Notes: generated by a model from the sequence alone, not told the origin. 64,000 nt of DNA from Limnobaculum zhutongyuii (GCF_004295645.1 NZ_CP034752.1:1054001-1118000); one strand, 5' to 3'. Shown: positions 8,826 through 18,320, counted from the first letter of the stretch. Numbers and translations are program-made.

Positions 8826-10321
8826 GATTTTTTCCTCAGGCTTTCCCATAAACAGGTGGTTGCCTGTGTACGGAATGGACTAAATGGTTTCATTAACTGT
8901 TCGGTTTCAGCCGCATTGGGGCGGCTATCTAACTGGTAGAATTGCTGTAGGGCAGTGTAAAGGCCACTATCCCCAACCGGAACGCAGTCGGCAAATCCCA
9001 TACCGCGCATTAGCGTATAACGAGCGGTCCAGGGGCCGATGCCTTTTAATTCACACAGTTTTCTTTCAGCCACAACAGCAGAACCCAGAGCTAATTGCTC
9101 CAAATCGAGTTCTCCACTGACAATCGCTTTAGCAACGCCGATAAGGTACTGAGCTTTCGATTGAGAAAATCGAATGTCGGTGAGTTGATGCGGTTCCAGC
9201 GCTGCTATTTCTTTGGCAGAAGGGTGAATACGAAATCCGTTTTGCCCGATGACCGGGCCGGCTAATTGAATCAGCGCCTGCCGTAATGTTGCGGCAAAGG
9301 TCAGGTTGATTTGCTGACCAATAATTGCCCATACCAGCGATTCAAAAGGATTGGCCGTCATAGGGACATAGATGGCAGAACAGGATTCAATTAATCGTGC
9401 CATATGTTTGTTTTGTCGGGCACTGCTGCGAAACCCTTGCACATCGGTATTCAGCCCCAGCAACAGCATCACCTGCCGATGAATTTCTACTCCCACAGGT
9501 TGTTCATTATTGGTGGTAAATTCCTCAGGAAGCGTCCAACGGCAACAGGCAGTATGCTCATCAATATGCAGATGAATAACCACTGGATACCCATGAACCC
9601 ACAGCGCTTTAGTAAAACCAGTCTCATCAAGATATTCAGAAAGACTCTCTTTATCACGCAAATGGTAGCGCCAGGCGTAATCAGGGCTGAAGTCATCGGG
9701 CAATTTTAGCGTAAATTCATTGCTGTTATTCAATAAGCGCCAGGCGTTGGGCGTCATGGACATGTGGGCAGCAAATTGCCGATGAAAACTGGCTTCGCTT
9801 TCAAAACCAACGGTCAGACCAACATCCAGAATACGCTGTGATGAATGAATCAGCTCAATACAGGCTGCGTTGATCCGTTCACGATTGAGTAAATCAGCGG
9901 GTGAAAGATGGGCATGCAGGCGAATTAACTCATTAAGTTTAGTGGTACTGATCCCGCAGCTTTTGGCCAGTGAGTTGACGCTGGTAAATGAGGAGGGACA
10001 GGTGCGAATACGGGATAGCATCTCAATAAACAGATTTTCATCAACGCTTTCTCCCCGGTAAAACAGATCGGGACGACAGCGTTTACAGATTCTGAATCCT
10101 TCGGCGACGGCTTCCTGTTCCGTTGCCAGAAAGCGAATGTTTTTTAGCAAAGGCTTTCTGGCCGGGCAAGAGGGCAGGCAATAGATACCCGTTGATTTTA
10201 CACAGGTAAGAAATTTGCCATCATACTTCTGCTCGTGATTCAGAATTGCCTGATACATGAAGTCATCGCTCCAGCGTAATGGCTTAAATTTCATTGCGGC
10301 GCCTTGTGTTGTGACTGTCAT
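8822..10321 (-). CDS. Ada-type regulator fused to AlkA (3-methyladenine DNA glycosylase II)
   Basis: A 499-residue fusion. About residues 15-90 are the Ada zinc domain with four Cys (CLPSC and CKRCRP), in which one Cys accepts methyl from phosphotriesters. Residues 100-205 are an AraC-type HTH (VGLTVGFESEASFHRQFAAH). Then comes the AlkA N-terminal domain and a helix-hairpin-helix glycosylase domain (WAIIGQQINLTFAATLR, LKGIGPWTARYTLMRG, VPVGDSGL with the likely catalytic Asp). It should sense alkylation, activate its own operon and excise 3-methyladenine. AGGT lies eight bases before the chosen ATG; an internal ATG at 10294 also has an AAGG. The Ogt-type gene follows with ATGA overlap. Confidence 0.92.
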   Translation of the reverse strand: MTVTTQGAAMKFKPLRWSDDFMYQAILNHEQKYDGKFLTCVKSTGIYCLPSCPARKPLLKNIRFLATEQEAVAEGFRICKRCRPDLFYRGESVDENLFIEMLSRIRTCPSSFTSVNSLAKSCGISTTKLNELIRLHAHLSPADLLNRERINAACIELIHSSQRILDVGLTVGFESEASFHRQFAAHMSMTPNAWRLLNNSNEFTLKLPDDFSPDYAWRYHLRDKESLSEYLDETGFTKALWVHGYPVVIHLHIDEHTACCRWTLPEEFTTNNEQPVGVEIHRQVMLLLGLNTDVQGFRSSARQNKHMARLIESCSAIYVPMTANPFESLVWAIIGQQINLTFAATLRQALIQLAGPVIGQNGFRIHPSAKEIAALEPHQLTDIRFSQSKAQYLIGVAKAIVSGELDLEQLALGSAVVAERKLCELKGIGPWTARYTLMRGMGFADCVPVGDSGLYTALQQFYQLDSRPNAAETEQLMKPFSPFRTQATTCLWESLRKKS

Positions 10322-10877
10322 CGTTTACCTTCAATACCGTTACCTGAATAAACTATCTTATCTGCCTTTGACCTGATAGCAGAATCCACAGATGAAGTAA
10401 AAATTGGTGGATGTTCTGTGGGATTATTGTGACCGCAGTAAAATCCTCAATCCTCTCAATTACACCGTTAGATATTTTCTGGACTGAAAATTTCAACGGA
10501 TACTTTCGAAAGTAAAATAACCCTAAGCAACGGTTTTTATTTAAGATTAAAAAATGAGCTAATCGTGAATGAATTAATAGATTTTTATGCTAAAATGCGT
10601 GTCATTCAGACTGCTATTTAACCTTTGTTTAGATAATTGTTCTGTGATCGCCAATAAGACTTGTTTTCTATGGCTATTATTGTGTTTACTTAGCGCCGTT
10701 ATTGGTGGAATCACCACAAAATCATCTTTTTTAGTATATAAATTATCCAATTTAATGTTGTTAAAATGCCATTAAGGCAGGCCACTGTGCTGTTAAACGG
10801 GGTTAATACAACGCATTTGCGATGTGAAAAAAACAACATTTCTGGCGGATGATTCAATAAATATGTAATGGTTTAAT
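10322..10877. promoter_or_regulatory. Intergenic region with Ada-AlkA promoter and long brnQ leader
   Basis: A 556-bp region between divergent genes. An extended -10 element TGCTAAAAT at 10588-10596 would start brnQ transcription near 10603 and give a leader of about 275 nt. A 62-codon ORF at 10587-10775 overlaps this promoter and lacks a ribosome site, so it is not called. A small hairpin GGTGG/CCACC lies near 10705. No tRNA or riboswitch family was recognised. Confidence 0.4.
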
Positions 10878-12200
10878 ATGAAACAACTGAGTTCTAAAGA
10901 TATTATCGCCTTAGGCTTTATGACGTTTGCCCTGTTTGTGGGTGCCGGCAATATTATTTTCCCTCCAATGGTAGGGTTACAGTCTGGTGAAAACGTTTGG
11001 ATTGCGTCATTAGGTTTTCTGTTAACTGCTGTGGGTTTGCCGGTAGTTACCGTGATTGCACTGGCCAGAGTGGGCGGGGGTATTGAAGCGCTCAGTTCTC
11101 CGATAGGTCATAAAGCAGGGTTATTGCTGGCGACCATCTGCTATTTAGCAGTAGGCCCTTTGTTTGCCACGCCGCGTACCACGACGGTATCGTTTGAGCT
11201 GGGTATTGCACCACTATTATCCAATAAAGACAGTAGTTTACCGTTGTTCATTTATAGTCTGGTCTATTTTTCGCTGGTGATTCTGGTTTCTCTCTATCCG
11301 GGCAAACTGCTGGACACCGTTGGGCGTTTTCTGGCCCCGTTAAAAATTATCTCACTGGCGGTTTTAGGTATTGCTGCACTGCTATGGCCTGCCGGGGAGC
11401 ATCTACCAGCGATACAGGTTTATCAGAATATCCCATTCTCCAAAGGGTTTGTTGAAGGTTATCTGACCATGGATACCTTAGGGGCGCTGGTGTTTGGCAT
11501 CATTATTGTTAATGCGGCCCGTTCTCGCGGTGTTTCCAGTCCTACATTATTAACGCGTTATACGGTCGTCGCTGGTCTGATAGCGGGTATTGGTTTGACG
11601 CTGGTCTATTTGAGCCTGTTCAATCTAGGTTCTGGCAGTGGTTCTCTGGTACCTGATGCGACTAATGGTGCAGTGATTCTTCATGCCTATATTCAACACA
11701 CCTTTGGTGGCTTTGGTAGCTTCTTTCTGGCAGCAATGATCTTTATTGCCTGTATGGTTACCGCAATTGGTTTAACTTGCGCCTGTGCGGAGTTTTTCTC
11801 TAAATTACTGCCGTTGTCCTATCGTACACTGGTCTTTATTCTGGCTATTTTCTCCATGGTGGTCTCTAATTTAGGGCTAAGTCATCTGATCCAGTTCTCG
11901 GTTCCGGTATTAACTGCAATTTATCCTCCTTGTATCGCGTTGGTTGTATTAAGCTTTACCAGTCGCATGTGGCGTTCTGAAAGTCGTATTATGATCCCGG
12001 TAATGCTGGTAACATCAGCGGTCGGTATTTTGGATGGCATCAAAGCATCAGCAATTGCGCACATTTTACCGAGCTGGATTGATAATCTTCCTGGCGCACA
12101 GCAGGGGCTGGCATGGCTACCTCCTGCGGTTATAACATTAGTGATTGCAGTCATTGTCGATCGCTTAATGCCTTTGCATCAGGAAGCAACCAGAACGTAA
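10878..12200 (+). CDS. brnQ: BrnQ, branched-chain amino acid:cation symporter
   Basis: A 440-residue inner-membrane carrier with about 12 hydrophobic segments. It imports leucine, isoleucine and valine with sodium. Family motifs: LFVGAGNIIFPPMVGLQSGE at residues 19-38, ATPRTTTVSFE and the TM10-11 stretch LIQFSVPVLTAIYPPCIALV. Length equals E. coli BrnQ (439). As in E. coli it is followed by proY; a hairpin lies in the 85-bp gap. The usual upstream neighbour phoR is not present. Confidence 0.96.
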   Translation: MKQLSSKDIIALGFMTFALFVGAGNIIFPPMVGLQSGENVWIASLGFLLTAVGLPVVTVIALARVGGGIEALSSPIGHKAGLLLATICYLAVGPLFATPRTTTVSFELGIAPLLSNKDSSLPLFIYSLVYFSLVILVSLYPGKLLDTVGRFLAPLKIISLAVLGIAALLWPAGEHLPAIQVYQNIPFSKGFVEGYLTMDTLGALVFGIIIVNAARSRGVSSPTLLTRYTVVAGLIAGIGLTLVYLSLFNLGSGSGSLVPDATNGAVILHAYIQHTFGGFGSFFLAAMIFIACMVTAIGLTCACAEFFSKLLPLSYRTLVFILAIFSMVVSNLGLSHLIQFSVPVLTAIYPPCIALVVLSFTSRMWRSESRIMIPVMLVTSAVGILDGIKASAIAHILPSWIDNLPGAQQGLAWLPPAVITLVIAVIVDRLMPLHQEATRT

Positions 12201-12230
12201 TTTAAGACAGGGTATTATTTACTGATAATA

Positions 12231-12257
12231 AACGCCGCGGTCTCAATCTGCGGCGTT
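12231..12257 (+). terminator. Hairpin between brnQ and proY
   Basis: Inverted repeat AACGCCGC / GCGGCGTT with an 11-base loop, 30 bp after brnQ. It lacks a T-run, so partial termination or mRNA stabilisation between the two genes is likely rather than full termination. Confidence 0.5.
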
Positions 12258-12285
12258 ATAACGAGAAAATACGAGTAACTTCGGC

Positions 12286-13653
12286 ATGGAAAATCAAACC
12301 AATAAACTTAAACGAGGCTTAACCGCTCGTCATATCCGTTTTATGGCGTTGGGGTCAGCGATAGGAACCGGATTGTTCTACGGTTCTGCAAGTGCAATAA
12401 AAATGGCCGGGCCTAGTGTTTTATTGGCCTATCTTATCGGTGGTGTTTTTGCCTTTATTATTATGCGAGCGCTGGGGGAGATGTCCGTTCATAACCCGCA
12501 GGCTGGCGCTTTTTCCCGCTATGCACAGGATTATCTGGGGCCATTAGCGGGATATATCACCGGTTGGACCTACTGCTTTGAGATTCTGATTGTAGCCATT
12601 GCCGATGTGACGGCTTTTGGTTTGTATATGAGTTTCTGGTTCCCGAACGTCGAGCTTTGGGTATGGGCACTGAGTGTGGTGCTGATTATCGGTGCGATTA
12701 ATCTGGTGCACGTCAAAGTATTCGGTGAGTTTGAGTTCTGGCTGTCGTTCATCAAAGTTGCCACCATTATTATTATGATTCTGGCAGGTATTGGGATCAT
12801 CATTTGGGGCTTTGGTAATCAGGGTGAGCCAACGGGTATTCATAACTTATGGACCAATGGCGGATTCTTCGCCAATGGCTTTATTGGTATGATTCTGTCT
12901 CTGCAAATGGTGATGTTTGCTTATGGTGGTATTGAGATTATCGGTATCACCGCTGGTGAAGCTGAAGATCCGAAGAAGACTATTCCAAAAGCGATTAACT
13001 CCGTACCTTTCCGTATTCTGATTTTCTATGTGGGTACGCTGTTCGTTATTATGTCTATCTACCCGTGGAATCAGGTAGGTACTCATGGTAGCCCATTTGT
13101 TCTAACCTTTGAAAATCTGGGTATTACCGCCGCAGCCGGCATTCTGAACTTTGTGGTCATTACCGCTTCACTTTCAGCAATTAACAGTGACGTATTTGGC
13201 GTAGGGCGTATGCTGTACGGTTTGGCTGAGCAGGGTCAGGCACCAAAAATGTTCACTACGCTGTCTAAACGCGGTGTACCGTGGATTACCGTACTGTTTA
13301 TGATGGCAGGCCTGTTGGTTGCGGCTTACCTGAACTACATTATTCCTGAAGACGTTTTTGTGATTATTGCTTCGCTGGCAACCTTTGCCACCGTATGGGT
13401 ATGGATTATGATCCTGCTGTCACAAATTGGCTTCCGTCGTAAGTTAACGCCAGATCAAATCAGCAAGTTGGATTTCCCTCTACGCGGTGGGACTACCACT
13501 TCTGTTATCGCTCTGATCTTCCTGTTTGGCATCATCGGCCTGATTGGTTACTTCCCAACTACGCGTATCTCGCTGTATGTAGGTTTTGCCTGGATAGCAC
13601 TGCTGGTAGCAGTTTATTATTTGAAGGGTATGGGATCGAAGAAAGCAGGTTAA
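12286..13653 (+). CDS. proY: ProY-type amino acid permease (APC superfamily)
   Basis: A 455-residue permease with 12 membrane segments, close to E. coli ProY (457 aa), which is described as a cryptic proline transporter. Motifs of the amino-acid transporter family are clear: LTARHIRFMALGSAIGTGLF at residues 12-31, then IIMRALGEMSVHNPQAGAFS and the consensus FAYGGIEIIGITAGEAEDP. Position after brnQ supports the name. In E. coli malZ follows; here a terminator and repeat copy 1 follow. Confidence 0.93.
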   Translation: MENQTNKLKRGLTARHIRFMALGSAIGTGLFYGSASAIKMAGPSVLLAYLIGGVFAFIIMRALGEMSVHNPQAGAFSRYAQDYLGPLAGYITGWTYCFEILIVAIADVTAFGLYMSFWFPNVELWVWALSVVLIIGAINLVHVKVFGEFEFWLSFIKVATIIIMILAGIGIIIWGFGNQGEPTGIHNLWTNGGFFANGFIGMILSLQMVMFAYGGIEIIGITAGEAEDPKKTIPKAINSVPFRILIFYVGTLFVIMSIYPWNQVGTHGSPFVLTFENLGITAAAGILNFVVITASLSAINSDVFGVGRMLYGLAEQGQAPKMFTTLSKRGVPWITVLFMMAGLLVAAYLNYIIPEDVFVIIASLATFATVWVWIMILLSQIGFRRKLTPDQISKLDFPLRGGTTTSVIALIFLFGIIGLIGYFPTTRISLYVGFAWIALLVAVYYLKGMGSKKAG

Positions 13654-13679
13654 TTGCTGCTGTTAGTTGGATTTAGTTG

Positions 13680-13710
13680 AAAATGGCCCCGATAATCGTG
13701 GCCATTTTTT
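13680..13710 (+). terminator. Intrinsic terminator of proY
   Basis: Stem AAAATGGCC / GGCCATTTT (13680-13688 and 13700-13708) with a run of six T, 27 bp after the proY stop. Confidence 0.85.
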
Positions 13711-13736
13711 GTTGGGTATGTTGGTCTTGGTGTAAG

Positions 13737-13980
13737 TTTCGTCCGTAATAGTGTTGAGTTTACCTCAACGCCAGTGTAACGGCCGAGCAGAGGGGGTTAG
13801 CGACCCCCCTCTGCACTCCCACGCTTTCGCACAGGAATTCAGGTCGCTTAGGCGACTTCCTTCCTCCTTCGTTCGGGCTTACGCACCGGCACTGATTCGC
13901 TCCCGGCGAAGCAGTGCCTCGCCAAACATCCATGTTTGGCGTGCTACCCTCTCTCAGTCGTCAGCTGAATTCAAGTGCTC
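13737..13980 (+). repeat. Structured intergenic repeat, copy 1 (244 bp)
   Basis: First of three full copies of an imperfect repeat (others at 29150 and 36351). It runs from TTTCGTCCG to AGTGCTC. Stems seen: P1 13787-13796/13805-13814; P0 GAATTCAG 13835-13842 with CTGAATTC 13965-13972, which encloses P2 (GTCGC 13843-13847/GCGAC 13852-13856), P3 (GGCACTG 13888-13894/CAGTGCC 13912-13918 with inner TTCGC/GCGAA) and P4 (GCCAAACA 13921-13928/TGTTTGGC 13933-13940). It lies between proY (+) and the peroxiredoxin gene (-). Its P1 stem sequence differs from the other copies yet still pairs. No terminal inverted repeats or transposase are present. Function unknown. Confidence 0.9.
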
Positions 13981-14052
13981 ATAGTGAAGGGCAAAGACAA
14001 AAGCTAAGGTCAAGGCCAAAAGCTAAAAACAATGGCTAACTAATACCCAAAA

Positions 14053-14077
14053 AAAAGAGCCGCATCGCGGCTCTTTT
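14053..14077 (-). terminator. Intrinsic terminator of the peroxiredoxin gene
   Basis: Stem AAAAGAGCCGC / GCGGCTCTTTT with an ATC loop. On the minus strand it is followed by T residues (A-run at 14049-14056), placed 29 bp after the peroxiredoxin stop. Confidence 0.88.
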
Positions 14078-14105
14078 CAATATCAGAATCAGAACAAGCA
14101 GCTAA

Positions 14106-14708
14106 TTACAGCTTGCCAGCGTTCTGAGACAGGAACTTAGCAACGCCATCCGGAGATGCGTTCATGCCTTCCTGACCTTTTTCCCACTGAGCTGGGCACA
14201 CTTGACCGTGCTCTTCGTGGAATTGCAGTGCGTCAACCATACGGATCATTTCGTCGATGTTACGGCCCAGTGGCAGGTCGTTAACTACCTGGTGACGAAC
14301 AACACCGTTTTTGTCGATCAGGAAAGATGCACGTAAAGCAACGCCAGCATCTGGATGCTCGATACCGTATGCTTGTTGGATTTCACGCTTAACGTCAGCA
14401 ACCATTGCGTATTTAACTTCGCCGATGCCGCCGTTGTCTACTGGGGTTTTACGCCATGCGTTGTGTACGAACTCTGAATCGAAAGAGATACCAACAACTT
14501 CGATACCGCGTTTTTTGAATTCTTCATAACGGTGGTCGAAAGCGATCAGTTCAGAAGGACATACGAAAGTAAAGTCCATTGGCCAGAAGAACAGCACAGC
14601 TGCTTTGCCATTCAGATGATTCTTCAAATTGAAGTTTTCAACGATTTCGCCGTTACCAAGAACAGCTGCAGCAGTAAAATCAGGGGCTTGGCGAGTAACC
14701 AGAACCAT
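14106..14708 (-). CDS. Typical 2-Cys peroxiredoxin (AhpC/TsaA family)
   Basis: A 200-residue thiol peroxidase that reduces H2O2 and organic peroxides. The peroxidatic Cys is in DFTFVCPSE (about residue 50), the resolving Cys in HGQVCPAQW (about residue 170), and the GVALRASF and GRNIDEMIR segments are typical. Start ATG 14706-14708 has AGGAG seven bases upstream; a longer reading frame to 14789 has none. It resembles the TsaA protein of Salmonella and Yersinia near acpH rather than the AhpC of the ahpCF operon; no ahpF is nearby. Reductant (thioredoxin or other) is not shown. Confidence 0.93.
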   Translation of the reverse strand: MVLVTRQAPDFTAAAVLGNGEIVENFNLKNHLNGKAAVLFFWPMDFTFVCPSELIAFDHRYEEFKKRGIEVVGISFDSEFVHNAWRKTPVDNGGIGEVKYAMVADVKREIQQAYGIEHPDAGVALRASFLIDKNGVVRHQVVNDLPLGRNIDEMIRMVDALQFHEEHGQVCPAQWEKGQEGMNASPDGVAKFLSQNAGKL

Positions 14709-14937
14709 AATAACTCTCCTGTCAATTAGGTTGATAAATAAGGGAATAAAGTTTGTGTGCCAGTATAGGCAGTAAGGTATCGATCGCAAAGCATATCAGA
14801 CCGATTGTTGAGATAGCTTCCGCCTATGGTTAATCAGGGCACTTATTACAGATGGTAAACATAACCATAACATCATACCCTGTAAAGCGGCTATACGGTA
14901 ATTTACTTTAGCTTTGTTAGCTAACTAAATGAAAGTG

Positions 14938-15519
14938 CTATAATTGTTTTGCTTTTGCCTGCGCCATCATCTGTGGGTAGAAGTGCAAGAATGTCTCTTC
15001 TAATGGGTGATAATGTTGCTGAATATCCTCGATACAGTAGCTTAGCGCCTCCAGCCGTGGGCGGCGAATGGCCATATTATGCAAGGTATCAGCAATGAAT
15101 GGCAGCTCAGCATAACGCTCCAGCCAGCGATCTCTCCAGATATACTGATTGATATGCTGGAACCCTTGGGGTGTTTCTGATAAATGAGGAACGATGTTGT
15201 TTTTCGCCTGAGCAACAAAATCGACCAGCGGCATCGTATTCTCAAGCTGTTCCCAATGTCGGGCCAGAAAATGGTCCCAGAGTACATCTAATGCAATAGG
15301 GGCCACCCGATAATGAGGCTGGCTAAACAGACGACGGGCCTCTCTCACCGGTTCAAGATTATCGGTAAGTTTATCGATACGCCGATGCAGCATAATGCCG
15401 TTAACCACTTCAGGAGCATATTCTCCGTCAGGATTACCGCGTACAAAATCGGCCAACAGATTTCCTAACAGGGAACTGTCGGCCAGTGAGGCTAAATGAA
15501 GGTGAGCAAGAAAATTCAT
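14938..15519 (-). CDS. acpH: Acyl carrier protein phosphodiesterase
   Basis: A 193-residue enzyme, exactly the length of E. coli AcpH (YajB), that removes the 4'-phosphopantetheine arm from holo-ACP. The family N-terminus MNFLAHLHLA and NLLADFVRG are present, with the metal-site-like stretches MLHRRIDKLTDN and DVLWDHFLARHW. The start at 15517-15519 fits the family; 16 extra upstream codons do not. It diverges from queA as in E. coli. Confidence 0.95.
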   Translation of the reverse strand: MNFLAHLHLASLADSSLLGNLLADFVRGNPDGEYAPEVVNGIMLHRRIDKLTDNLEPVREARRLFSQPHYRVAPIALDVLWDHFLARHWEQLENTMPLVDFVAQAKNNIVPHLSETPQGFQHINQYIWRDRWLERYAELPFIADTLHNMAIRRPRLEALSYCIEDIQQHYHPLEETFLHFYPQMMAQAKAKQL

Positions 15520-15697
15520 GGGGTAATTATAGTGTAATCTGACATCACTGATATGCTTTATTATCATCTTTGATTGCCAGACTATGCGAAGTAAGTCGAT
15601 TATTACTGGTTTTCTTATACTTTTATTGCCTTATATGTTGCAGCCTTATCCGACTGGCTCTAGACTAAGCCGCTTGTTTTTTGAGATTTGAAAACCC

Positions 15698-16774
15698 ATG
15701 CGCGTTACTGATTTTTCATTTGAACTTCCTGAATCCTTAATTGCCCGCTACCCTCAGGCGGAACGCAGCGCTTGTCGTATGCTTTCTCTCGACGGTATTA
15801 GCGGCACACTCTCTGATGACACATTTACCGATGTGCTGAATAAGCTAAACCCCGGTGATTTACTGGTATTTAATAATACCAGAGTGATTCCGGCACGACT
15901 GTTTGGCAAGAAAGCCAGCGGTGGGAAAATTGAAGTTCTGGTTGAACGAGTGTTGGACGATAGAAGAGTACTGGCCCACGTTCGTGCTTCTAAAGCACCA
16001 AAACCGGGAACAGAGCTATTGCTGGGAGATGATGAATCTATTCCGGCCATTATGGCAGCACGTCACGATGCGTTATTTGAGCTTCATTTTACCGATGGCC
16101 GCGATGTTCTGACGATTCTTAATGCCGCCGGGCATATGCCATTACCACCCTATATTGACAGACCCGATGAAGATGCTGACCGTGAACTTTATCAAACGGT
16201 TTACAGCCAGCGCCCCGGCGCGGTCGCTGCACCAACGGCAGGCTTACACTTTGATGAGCCGCTATTGGAAGCATTGCGTGCCAAAGGGGTCAATATGGAA
16301 TTCGTTACCCTGCATGTAGGAGCAGGAACCTTCCAGCCGGTGCGGGTTGATGATATCAAACAACATGTGATGCATGCTGAGTACGCAGAAGTTCCACAAT
16401 CAGTGGTCGATGCCGTATTAGCTTGTAAAGCCCGGGGCAATAAAGTCATTGCGGTGGGAACCACTTCGGTCAGATCGCTGGAAAGCGCGGCTCAGGCAGC
16501 GAAACAAGACTTAATTGAGCCATTTTTTGGCGATACCAGCATCTTTATTTATCCCGGCTATCAGTTCCGGGTTATTGATACTTTGATTACTAATTTTCAC
16601 CTGCCTGAATCAACGCTAATCATGCTGGTATCGGCATTTGCCGGTTACAGCAATACGATGCGGGCATATCAGCAGGCGGTCGAGAAGCAATACCGTTTCT
16701 TTAGCTATGGGGATGCTATGTTCATTACCCGTAATCCGGAAGCGATTAATGAAATCCCTGGTGGGAAATCGTAA
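15698..16774 (+). CDS. queA: QueA, S-adenosylmethionine:tRNA ribosyltransferase-isomerase
   Basis: Transfers and rearranges the ribosyl moiety of SAM to 7-aminomethyl-7-deazaguanine in tRNA, giving epoxyqueuosine. 358 aa (E. coli 356). Family motifs: FELPESLIARYP at the start, LVFNNTRVIPARLFG, GAVAAPTAGLHFDEPLL, FVTLHVGAGTFQPV and TNFHLPESTLIMLVSAFAG. First gene of queA-tgt-yajC-secD-secF, with 48 bp to tgt. Confidence 0.97.
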   Translation: MRVTDFSFELPESLIARYPQAERSACRMLSLDGISGTLSDDTFTDVLNKLNPGDLLVFNNTRVIPARLFGKKASGGKIEVLVERVLDDRRVLAHVRASKAPKPGTELLLGDDESIPAIMAARHDALFELHFTDGRDVLTILNAAGHMPLPPYIDRPDEDADRELYQTVYSQRPGAVAAPTAGLHFDEPLLEALRAKGVNMEFVTLHVGAGTFQPVRVDDIKQHVMHAEYAEVPQSVVDAVLACKARGNKVIAVGTTSVRSLESAAQAAKQDLIEPFFGDTSIFIYPGYQFRVIDTLITNFHLPESTLIMLVSAFAGYSNTMRAYQQAVEKQYRFFSYGDAMFITRNPEAINEIPGGKS

Positions 16775-16822
16775 TTAACAGAAACAAGCTCCAGACTGTT
16801 TATCTGGTGGCGGAGGTTTTAC

Positions 16823-17947
16823 GTGAAGTTTGAATTACAGACAAAAGATGGTCGCGCCAGACGCGGTCGTTTAGTTTTTGAACGCGGCACGGTAGAGACA
16901 CCGGCGTTTATGCCAGTCGGTACCTACGGTACGGTGAAAGGCATGACGCCCGAAGAGGTGAAAGACACTGGTGCTCAAATCATTCTGGGCAACACCTTTC
17001 ACTTATGGTTACGTCCGGGGCAGGAGATCATGCGTAAGCATGGCGATCTGCACGATTTTATGCAGTGGCATGGTCCTATTCTGACCGACTCCGGTGGTTT
17101 TCAGGTGTTTAGCCTGGGAGATATCCGCAAAATCACCGAAGAAGGAGTGAATTTCCGTAACCCTATTAATGGTGACTCGATATTCCTTAGCCCGGAAAAA
17201 TCGATGGAAATTCAATACGATCTCGGCTCTGATATCGTGATGATCTTCGATGAGTGTACGCCATATCCGGCAGACTGGGATTATGCGAAACGCTCCATGG
17301 AGATGTCCTTACGCTGGGCGAAACGTAGCCGTCAACGCTTTGATGAACTGAATAATAAAAATGCGCTGTTTGGTATTATTCAGGGCAGTGTTTACGAAGA
17401 TTTACGTGACGTTTCTGTAAAAGGGCTGGTAGAGATAGGGTTTGACGGTTACGCTGTCGGCGGTTTGGCCGTTGGTGAGCCAAAAGAGGATATGCATCGC
17501 ATTTTAGAGCATGTTTGTCCTCAAATTCCGGAAGATAAACCTCGCTATTTGATGGGGGTTGGGAAACCGGAAGATCTGGTGGAGGGAGTTCGCCGGGGCA
17601 TCGACATGTTTGATTGTGTGATGCCAACGCGCAATGCGCGCAATGGACATTTGTTTGTTACGGATGGAGTGGTTAAAATCCGTAATGCAAAACATAAAGA
17701 TGATACCGCTACGCTTGATGAACACTGTGACTGTTACACCTGTCGCCATTACAGTCGGGCATATCTGCATCATCTTGATCGCTGTAATGAAATATTGGGT
17801 GCGCGGTTAAATACCATTCATAACCTGAGATACTACCAGCGTTTAATGGCAGGTTTGCGTGAGGCCATTGAGCAAGGTACATTAGAGCGCTTTGTTACTG
17901 ATTTTTATGAGCGGATAGGTAAAGCTGTTCCGCCATTAGTTAAATAA
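16823..17947 (+). CDS. tgt: tRNA-guanine transglycosylase
   Basis: Exchanges guanine-34 of GUN-anticodon tRNAs for preQ1, the step before QueA. 374 aa (E. coli 375). Catalytic Asp lies in LTDSGGFQVFSL, the nucleophile Asp in MFDCVMPTRNARNG, and the zinc ligands in HCDCYTCRHYSRAYLHHL. The start ATG-equivalent is GTG at 16823 with GGAGG upstream (GGCGGAGGTTTTAC GTG). Substrate recognition segment GYAVGGLAVGE is present. Confidence 0.97.
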   Translation: MKFELQTKDGRARRGRLVFERGTVETPAFMPVGTYGTVKGMTPEEVKDTGAQIILGNTFHLWLRPGQEIMRKHGDLHDFMQWHGPILTDSGGFQVFSLGDIRKITEEGVNFRNPINGDSIFLSPEKSMEIQYDLGSDIVMIFDECTPYPADWDYAKRSMEMSLRWAKRSRQRFDELNNKNALFGIIQGSVYEDLRDVSVKGLVEIGFDGYAVGGLAVGEPKEDMHRILEHVCPQIPEDKPRYLMGVGKPEDLVEGVRRGIDMFDCVMPTRNARNGHLFVTDGVVKIRNAKHKDDTATLDEHCDCYTCRHYSRAYLHHLDRCNEILGARLNTIHNLRYYQRLMAGLREAIEQGTLERFVTDFYERIGKAVPPLVK

Positions 17948-17987
17948 TTCATATATTCATCAACATAACAACAGAGGAATCTCATTA

Positions 17988-18320
17988 ATGAGTCTTTTTA
18001 TTTCTGACGCAGTGGCCGCAGCCGGTGCACCAGCTCAAGGCAGCCCATATTCTTTAGTTATCATGCTGGTAGTTTTCGGTTTGATCTTCTATTTTATGAT
18101 CCTGCGCCCACAGCAGAAGCGTGCTAAAGATCATAAGAACCTGATGAGTTCCATTACTAAAGGTGATGAAGTATTAACCACCGGTGGGTTAGTGGGTCGC
18201 GTATCTAAAGTTTCTGATACTGGCTACATCGTTATTGCTCTGAATGATACAACTGAAGTAACCATCAAACGTGACTTCGTTGCGGCTGTATTGCCTAAAG
18301 GCACAATGAAAGCGCTCTAA
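17988..18320 (+). CDS. yajC: YajC, Sec translocon accessory membrane protein
   Basis: A 110-residue single-span protein (VIMLVVFGLIFYFMILRPQQ at residues 24-43) with the conserved RPQQKRAKDHKNLM and GDEVLTTGGLVG stretches. It forms a subcomplex with SecD and SecF that associates with SecYEG and helps late steps of export. 45 bp before secD. Confidence 0.96.
   Translation: MSLFISDAVAAAGAPAQGSPYSLVIMLVVFGLIFYFMILRPQQKRAKDHKNLMSSITKGDEVLTTGGLVGRVSKVSDTGYIVIALNDTTEVTIKRDFVAAVLPKGTMKAL

Noticed and set aside
10587..10775. 62-codon hydrophobic ORF before brnQ
   Set aside because: Its ATG overlaps the likely -10 box and there is no ribosome site.
13751..13984. 77-codon ORF inside repeat copy 1, with similar ORFs in copy 3
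   Set aside because: Part of the reading frame looks alike in copies 1 and 3 only because the DNA is repeated; copy 2 has a one-base insertion that shifts the frame, and the changes between copies keep stems rather than codons.
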